A DNA stretch of 64,000 bases. It comes from Chaetoderma sp. LZ-2023a (taxonomy: Eukaryota > Mollusca > Caudofoveata > Chaetodermatida > Chaetodermatidae). Below the pieces are notes generated by a model. The model searched no databases. It was not told the DNA's origin and was given only the letters and a program-made list of their open reading frames with translations. The translations under genes and the position numbers were made by a program. The stretch is from assembly GCA_034401795.1 (NCBI GenBank), contig CM067367.1, forward strand, positions 35,998,880 through 36,062,879. The letters are read 5' to 3'. Within the stretch, counting starts at the first letter, position 1. Every line of letters starts with the position of its first letter. Below, piece after piece: positions 57,964 through 64,000 of the stretch.

Positions 57964-58563
57964 TATTAAAGCGATGCTAATCTCATCTCAAATGCTGTAT
58001 TGCACCGATAGAATATGGTTAATAGGGTCCATATCATTCAAATCCTGTCACATTCCCTGATCTGTATCGAACTTATCTGTTTTGTAATATCGAGTAAGTG
58101 TTGAACAGTGATCGACACCATTTTGTCTCCTCAAGCTATTGCGTGTGATGTCATGGTAGCTCCAATGCATCATATTCTTTATTCTGTAATGCTCATCCCA
58201 TTGGATATTTTGAAACTAATTTGACTGGAAGTTGTTGCTGCCGACTTCCAATCAAATTGGTTTCAAAATATTCAACAGCTTACCTGTAGGATTACCTTTA
58301 TACCACATTGCCAAACTATAGCTGGCGCCTCTATGACTGAGCGTATATACCGAAGCAGACGCGCTAGTTTTTTTCTGATTGGTTGAAAAGTAAATCATGA
58401 CAGCCATCATAGGGTGCAGAAAGGTAACAACATTTAACTACTAAATCCGGAATATCTTCCCCTAGCGGCGTGATAAAAAGCTTAAAATTACCTGGATAGT
58501 TTATGACCGGCGTGTTAGATCACCTGAATAGCTATCAAGAGATGGGATTAGTTATCCTTTAAT
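57964..58563 (+). mobile_element. MITE family B, copy 3
   Basis: Left end ATTAAAGCGATGCTAATCTC, hairpin at 58,203-58,277, word AGCTTACCTGTAGG (inverted splice-donor-like), right end GATTAGTTATCCTTTAAT. Ends are inverted repeats over about 20 bp. Confidence 0.75.
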
Positions 58564-58605
58564 GTCTGATTTCTATCGATATCTGCTGATGTTCAATGGT
58601 TAATG

Positions 58606-58823
58606 AACCTTCCCAGTTTTAGCTATGCCCCGCCCATTTCTAGCTAAGCTCCACCCACAATTCGCTCGTCTGAACTCCCGGATTATCAACTGCCAAAAAC
58701 CTATACAGGTAAGGTATTGAATATTTTGAAACTAATTAGTTTCAAAATATTCAGCAGCATGTTTATTAAATAGTAAAGACATAGCCTACACTTCACACAA
58801 CAACGCTTAGTTCGTCACCAAAG
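58606..58823 (+). mobile_element. MITE family A, copy 7 (truncated tail)
   Basis: Left end CTTCCCAGTTTTAGCTATGC, core CTATACAGGTAAGGTATTG and a compact hairpin. The CRE-rich tail is missing because copy 8 follows directly. Confidence 0.7.
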
Positions 58824-59172
58824 GACCTCCCAGTTTTAGCCATGCCCTTCCCATCTCTAGCTAATCTCCATCCCATAATTCACTTGTGTTGGGATCGATC
58901 GATCTCTGAACACCCTGACTATCAATTTCCAGAAAACTTTACAGTTAAGCCGTTAAATATTTTGAAACTAATTTGACTGGGTCAGATTAGTTTCAAAATA
59001 TTCAACAGAATGTTTATTAAATGATAGACATGTAATTCGTACAACGTGTCTGACTATTAAGCGTTAACGACGGACTAAATCGAGTCATACATGCCATAAT
59101 TAATTATAACGTCATCCTACACGCCACATAGTTTACTAAGACGTCATATGGATGGATAAACTGGAAAGGGCC
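58824..59172 (+). mobile_element. MITE family A, copy 8
   Basis: Left end GGACCTCCCAGTTTTAGCCA, hairpin core, TTTATTAAATGA, CRE-like sites, right end CTGGAAAGGGCC. A further isolated family-A tail with two TGACGTCA sites follows at about 59,180-59,285. Confidence 0.7.
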
Positions 59173-59466
59173 ATTATAGATACGGTCTTGACGAACTTAT
59201 TTACGTCATTCATTACGTCATCGATTATGACGTCATCCTACATGTCACGTAGTTGATTATGACGTCAGATCATGGATGATCCTTAATTCATCCTATGGTG
59301 GCGTCCGCGCTGACAATCTACAAGGGATATAGGAGGAGGTAAACTCAGAGCGCATATTTATATGGAACGGCTACCGAATAGAATAATTATATGGCGAACA
59401 AAGTTTAAACTACATTACGTGTCTCTCTAGGTACTGCTTGTACAGTTCTTTTTATTTACTTCTCAG

Positions 59467-60319
59467 ATGACAAATACTGCTAGCATGGATACAGACCAGA
59501 ATTGGAAACCGCAGAAGAAAGAAACGGACAAATTACAGATCGTAGATCATGTGAAGATGCTGAAACAAATCTTGCGGCCCATGTTCGCTAGCATGGGTCT
59601 TGTAGGACTGTACTGTGAGAGAAATACTGATAGTAAATGGGCTTGTGGACTCTGTGCTATTATCTATTGCTCGCTTGTTAATATTATAATCTGGCTCCAT
59701 TGTGCCAGGCTGTCTTACGGCTATACACATAGCAGTGGTCCGACATTGATTCTGTTTTCAAAGATCTTCATCCATATATGGTGTCTAATTTGTGCATGCG
59801 GTTGCACTGTGTGTTATCGTGCATGCATCAAGAAGGAAGGCTTACATGCTTTTCTGGTGCATTATGCACGCTTGATTTGGGAATCAAAAAGGGAGGTTGA
59901 CTGGAAAAAGATGAGACGATGTGTTATAATTTTAGTATTCGTCTCCTGGGTACTGATTGCATCAAACATGGCATTCATAGGTTTCGCATTCTACACGACA
60001 AATTTGTTCGATGCTACCATGGTACCTTTTGGCCCAAAGATAGAGCTAAATAAGGTATTAATAATTGCTACATTGGCTTTCCAATCAGTGGCCTGGATTT
60101 TCCCAACATTCCTATGTTTTCTTTGTTGTCTAATGTTCTGTGAAGAATTTTCCACATTTCGGACAGATTTTCGCAAATACGTGAGTGATGATGGACAGTT
60201 TTCCGGTGATATAGAAAATCTTCGACAAAGGCATCAAAAGCTGTGCACACTTCTCGCAAGAGCTGATGGATGTCTCTCACTCTACCATGGTGGGGGCATC
60301 TTGCTGAATGTCCTCATGG
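59467..60319 (+). CDS. Gustatory-receptor-like protein, copy 2, exon 1
   Basis: Multi-pass membrane protein of the gustatory-receptor-like superfamily. Hydrophobic segments at about residues 58-80, 92-117, 151-178 and 196-224, then the loop FSTFRTDFRKYV and the family-typical LRQRHQKLCTLLARADGCLS leading into the next membrane segment. The ORF opens at ATG 59,467, but in copy 1 that codon is GTG; the second ATG (59,485, MDTDQNWKP) is in both copies and is the likelier start. An acceptor ACTTCTCAG directly precedes 59,467, so a 5' non-coding exon is expected. Exon 1 ends at ATGG followed by GTGAGT (phase 1). The ORF read past the donor to 60,504 is intronic. Probably functional as far as seen. 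Confidence 0.85.
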
Positions 60320-60754
60320 GTGAGTATGCTGCTAATAGATTAGCTACATCTGGTCGTGTTCATGTGTGTGTTTGTGTTTGTCAATATGTGAGAAGTCTGA
60401 ACCAACTTTGGAGCATAATAAAGCCAACACATGAAATAGAATCTACAATGCGGTGGCTGTTATTTCTAAAGATAATCATTTTATTGACCGTTATGTTCAG
60501 ATAGTTAAACTAAGCTCATTGAGATATATGAGTGAGTCACTAGTATGTTTATCTTATGACCTCCCTGCTATTAACAAGCACACGAAATCTTTTAGCAGTC
60601 TCGCTTTCAGGATGGGCACCTTAAACTAACAACTACAATGTGTTGTCATTTTGCCACAGCTATGATTAATATGTGTTCTATGATGTATCTTGAATATAAT
60701 AGTTTCCTTAGAAATATATCTTTTTTAAAAGTTATATCTATTTCTTAATTTTAG

Positions 60755-60897
60755 GGTTGTTGATCTTGTACAATATGATAATGTATGAGGAGGTTCGTGG
60801 TTATCCTACCATCCTGTTCATCCATTTGTTCTGGCTGTCATTCGCATTGCTCAATGTTACCATCATTGCAGTCGGATGCGGAATGGTCAATCATTGG
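60755..60897 (+). CDS. Gustatory-receptor-like protein, copy 2, exon 2
   Basis: The exon follows acceptor TTTTAG and completes the phase-1 codon as GGG. It encodes LLILYNMIMYEEVRGYPTIL and a hydrophobic segment (FWLSFALLNVTIIAVGCGMV), and ends at CATTGG before GTAAGT (phase 0). 143 bp, as in copy 1. The final exon with the last helix is not identified. A weak candidate remnant lies at about 61,213-61,311 (NARKDIFHLSRSAPQEHL in one frame), but no splice junction with the right phase was found. The (CT)n tract at 60,950-61,102 lies in the following intron. Confidence 0.82.
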
Positions 60898-60949
60898 GTA
60901 AGTAGAGCTTTGTTAATGCTACTATTTATTTATTTATTCATATACTTCA

Positions 60950-61102
60950 TTTTCTCTCTCGCCCCCGCCGCTCCCCCCCCCCCCTCTCTCTCCATCGCCC
61001 CCTCTCCCTCGCCCCACCCTCCCTCCCTCGCTCCCTCCCTCCCTCCCATCTCTCTCTCTCTCTCTCTCTCTCTCGCTCTCTCGCTCTCTCGCTCTCTCTC
61101 CA
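60950..61102 (+). repeat. CT-rich microsatellite
   Basis: CCCTCCCT, (CT)n and TCGCTCTC units after exon 2 of the receptor gene. The ORFs across it are artefacts. Confidence 0.92.
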
Positions 61103-61534
61103 CAAATGACCAGGCTTTGATGACCAACACGGTTATTGCAATTGCATCGTGTATATGCGTGAGAATTGTACTTATGCACCCCGCACAGTTGATGCACCTG
61201 TTAGGAGAACAGCGATGAACGCCCGCAAAGATATATTCCATTTGTCTCGCAGCGCTCCGCAAGAACATTTGACCAACGTCATAACTTTCACGTTCAGTAG
61301 TTCTGATTTATAATACAAAGTTATCAACATACTACACATATACATATAAATTCTTATGCCATAAATTTATATCTATTCCATCCATTCCTGTAACCTCAAT
61401 TTTGAGTCCACCCAGCTACGAACCCCTGCCTTATGTTCAGAAAGTAGTAGAGAAAAAGTTTGAAAAGCCACTCTTTCGATCTATAATTTTCCATTTCAAA
61501 CAAAAATGGTTTTTAATGCGCTTTTCCCCAGCAT

Positions 61535-62065
61535 CATTTGCATGATATGTTTGTGACATAATACATTTGCATGATATGTTTGTGACATAATACATTTGCA
61601 TGATATGTTTGTGACATAATACATTTGCCTGATATGTTTGTGACATAATACATTTGCCTGGTATGTTTGTGACATAATACATTTGCCTGATATGTTTGTG
61701 ACATAATACATTTGCCTGATATGTTTGTGACATAATACATTTGCCTGATATGTTTGTGACATAATACATTTGCCTGATATGTTTGTGACATAATACATTT
61801 GCCTGATATGTTTGTGACATAATACATTTGCCTGATATGTTTGTGACATAATACATTTGCCTGATATGTTTGTGACATAATACATTTGCCTGATATGTTT
61901 GTGACATAATACATTTGCATGATATGTTTGTGACATAATACATTTGCATGATATGTTTGTGACATAATACATTTGCATGATATGTTTGTGACATAATACA
62001 TTTGCATGATATGTTTGTGACATAATACATTTGCATGATATGTTTGTGACATAATACATTTGCAT
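61535..62065 (+). repeat. 29-bp minisatellite, 18 copies plus a partial
   Basis: Monomer begins CATTTGCATGATATGTTTG and continues TGACATAATA. Copies 1-3 and 14-18 have GCATGATA; copies 4-13 have GCCTGATA, with copy 5 reading GCCTGGTA. Since 29 is not a multiple of 3 and no frame has a stop on the minus strand, three overlapping minus ORFs of 172-215 codons appear; they are repeat artefacts. Confidence 0.95.
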
Positions 62066-62585
62066 ACCTATGAGGTTGACTCATGGGAAATTACGTCATA
62101 CATGTTAGTCCTGTAGGTAAGACTTTCACTGCTAGAAGGAACAATGATTTTGAAATGATTCCAAATTATGTAGGTGTCTAATCTTGTTTTAATTCTAATG
62201 TTTCCAGTAAACCTGACGTTTGTATAGATGAAATGTCCCCTGCATTGTATATTCTACAAGATTTTATATTTGATAGTAAACTGCAGAGACAATATGGAAT
62301 AAAATAGTATTGCCAACAAAGGGAAACAGTTGGTATATGATATCTATTTGTAAATCAATAAATCGTGGGATTCTAAAATGTGTGAACTGTTTGTGATACT
62401 TCTGGCTATTGTACTTGTTTCAATCATACAGATCAACCCAATACTCTTGATTATATGTATGCCTCTTCAAACACTCAAAAGCAGGTGAAATGTATTTATG
62501 TAAACTGGCCTGACCCATTGTCCATTCGCTGTGTGTTATCTTTAACTATCTCGTTGCTACAAGCCATCAGACAATAATTTCAATG
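62066..62585. other. No gene recognised
   Basis: AT-rich, no ORF of note. Confidence 0.4.
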
Positions 62586-62594
62586 AGCAAAAAC

Positions 62595-62698
62595 CCTTGA
62601 CTTGCTGAATATTAAAAAGAAAAATTGACTGAAAGCTGTTGGTGCCTTAGCCACTAACAACTTTTAGTCAGATTGTTTTCAAAATATTTAGCAAGTCC
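62595..62698. repeat. Hairpin related to the MITE cores
   Basis: TTGCTGAATATTAAAAAG...TTGACTGAAAGCTGTTG pairs with CAACTTTTAGTCAGATTG...AAATATTTAGCAAG. A degenerate isolated copy of the core hairpin shared by families A and B. Confidence 0.6.
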
Positions 62699-62885
62699 AA
62701 CGATATAACCCCTGGAATATGTCGTCTGCAAGAACCCAGCAGTCAGACGGTTAATCATCGTGACTGGCGCATACACTACAAGTAAAAGTGATACGCATAA
62801 CGTTAGCATAACGCTATACGTCCTAAATCTATATAAAATAGTGTTTAATACCAGGATTATATTGCTGCAATGACAATCCCCAGAA

Positions 62886-63275
62886 TGGAATTTTCCAGTT
62901 TATCCATCCATCAAATGACCTCATAATCAACAACGTGACCTGTATGATGCCGTCATAATCAATGACGTCATGAATGACGTAGATAGGTTCGTCACGAACG
63001 CTTAATTAATGGCGGACTAAGCGTTGTTGTACGAATTGCATGTCTTTACTATTTAATACATATGCGGTTGAATATTTTGAAACTAATTTGATTGGACGCT
63101 GTTGCTGTCATTGGCCGTAGCAACAGACACTCAAATTAGTTTCAAAATCTTCAACATCTAGCCTATATAACCCTCTGGAAATTGATAGTCAGGCAGTTCA
63201 GGGATCGATTGATTCCTACACGGGTGAAGTGTGTGGGCGCTTAGTTAGAGATGGTGGGGGCAAACATATAAAACT
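62886..63275 (-). mobile_element. MITE family A, copy 9 (inverted)
   Basis: Inverted order: GAATTTTCCAGTTTATCCAT, CRE-like sites including ATGACGTCATGAATGACGT, GAATTGCATGTCTTTACTAT, the hairpin, then the inverted left end around GGGCGCTTAGTTAGAGATGG. Confidence 0.7.
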
Positions 63276-63439
63276 GGATTCCTTCAGTATATCGGATGAT
63301 GATGATATCATATCAATGGCATTGAATGCCTGACAGTGACTTGCTTGTGATCACAATCACTAATATAAGGCTGACAGACATGCTGAGCAGATTTCAAATA
63401 AATTTGAATAATTGATAAATATGTAAATAGAATGTCAAA

Positions 63440-63950
63440 GAAGAATATTTTCTCTTGCTCTGTTGCTCTGTTGATTTTAAATCCGTATTCAATACATCCT
63501 CTATGAGAATATTGATTTTCAAATTACTACGAGCAGGTATCGGAGGACTTTTACTTAATAGTCTAGCAGATATGTATTCTAAATTAAAATATGCGATCAA
63601 GACAGATAATAGCTTCCCATCCTGTGTAGGTATTACGTAGGGTTGTTTAATTAGTTAACTGATTATTAATATTTTCTTAGGCGACTTACCAGATATTTTC
63701 AATGGTACACGTGTCCCGATCGATCGTACTACAGAAGGGGCGGGGGTGGATGGCGATTATTATTTCGAATATTAATTGTCTTATGTTTGCTAATCACCTA
63801 TGGATCTATGAATGGACTGCAAAGCTATATGCAATGTGCAGTAATGTCAGCAGTACTGCAGAGCAGTGGGCTCAGAATTTTACTTTTCCTCCATGGTTCG
63901 GCGCCACAGCAATGATCGTTATTTTCTTTATCTTCATGTTTTGTTAATAA
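63440..63950 (+). pseudogene. LINE reverse-transcriptase fragment with lost catalytic motif
   Basis: RT blocks in order: VDFKSVFNT (palm A, about 63,470), FKLLRAGIGGLLLNSLADMY, a frameshift, GDLPDIFNGTRVP (about 63,680), another shift, and NINCLMFANHLWIYEW (about 63,770), where FANH stands in the place of the Y/FADD motif. So it is inactive. It is closest in style to the LINE at 46.1 kb. The fragment may continue past the window edge. Confidence 0.8.
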
Positions 63951-64000
63951 AGCAGATAATATCAGACCGCTGTTTTGGATTCATTTATAAAGTGATTCTC

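Noticed and set aside
60320-60504. Read-through of receptor copy 2 past the donor to a stop at 60,504
   Set aside because: The GTGAGT donor, the matching acceptor and the continuation of the membrane segment in exon 2, at the same position in copy 1, show this part is intron.
61535-62065. Possible CRISPR array (regular short repeats)
   Set aside because: Units are strictly tandem with no unique spacers, and the DNA is eukaryotic.
61437-62084. Three overlapping ORFs of 172-215 codons on the minus strand
   Set aside because: They are frame-shifted readings of the 29-bp minisatellite and have no non-repeat domain.

Overview
The window reads as nuclear DNA of an invertebrate animal, probably marine. 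It is AT-rich, rich in microsatellites and transposon remnants, and has few intact genes. The support is GT-AG introns at matching positions in two paralogues, non-LTR retrotransposon remnants, dispersed hairpin (MITE-like) repeats, and membrane proteins of the gustatory-receptor-like (GRL) class known from many invertebrates. The phylum cannot be fixed from the sequence. No rRNA gene, intact tRNA gene, CRISPR array or bacterial operon was seen.

Layout: 0-8.5 kb holds a canonical minus-strand core promoter (1.8-1.95 kb), two unrecognised minus-strand ORFs (2.4-3.8 kb), degenerate tandem repeats and a roughly 770-bp trinucleotide mosaic. 8.98-10.97 kb is a two-exon GRL gene on the minus strand, probably decaying. 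11-23 kb is repeats, a possible LTR fragment, foldback elements and a LINE fragment. 24.1-33.1 kb is a compact, intronless, virus-like block of about 14 genes on both strands, nearly all broken, including a divergent P-loop ATPase; one 324-residue ORF is intact. 33.4-34.7 kb is a pseudogene of an uncharacterised family marked by a GCDT motif. 38.44-43.88 kb is a second, different member of that family, enclosed by long terminal inverted repeats, so it looks like a mobile element of its own. 44-49.8 kb is dense in two related MITE families and LINE pieces. 50.6-54.2 kb is a decayed LINE with endonuclease and reverse-transcriptase regions. 54.5-59.3 kb holds SINE-like pieces, a higher-order repeat array and more MITEs. 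59.47-60.90 kb is the second, better-preserved GRL gene, on the plus strand. A 29-bp minisatellite and a LINE fragment follow.

Functionally, the only plausible host genes are the two GRL paralogues. They lie in opposite orientation about 48 kb apart, with the same intron phase and the same 143-bp second exon. Nearly everything else is mobile or virus-derived. The most notable items are the TIR-bounded GCDT element and the decayed virus-like block, whose eight in-frame stops are all compatible with C-to-T changes.
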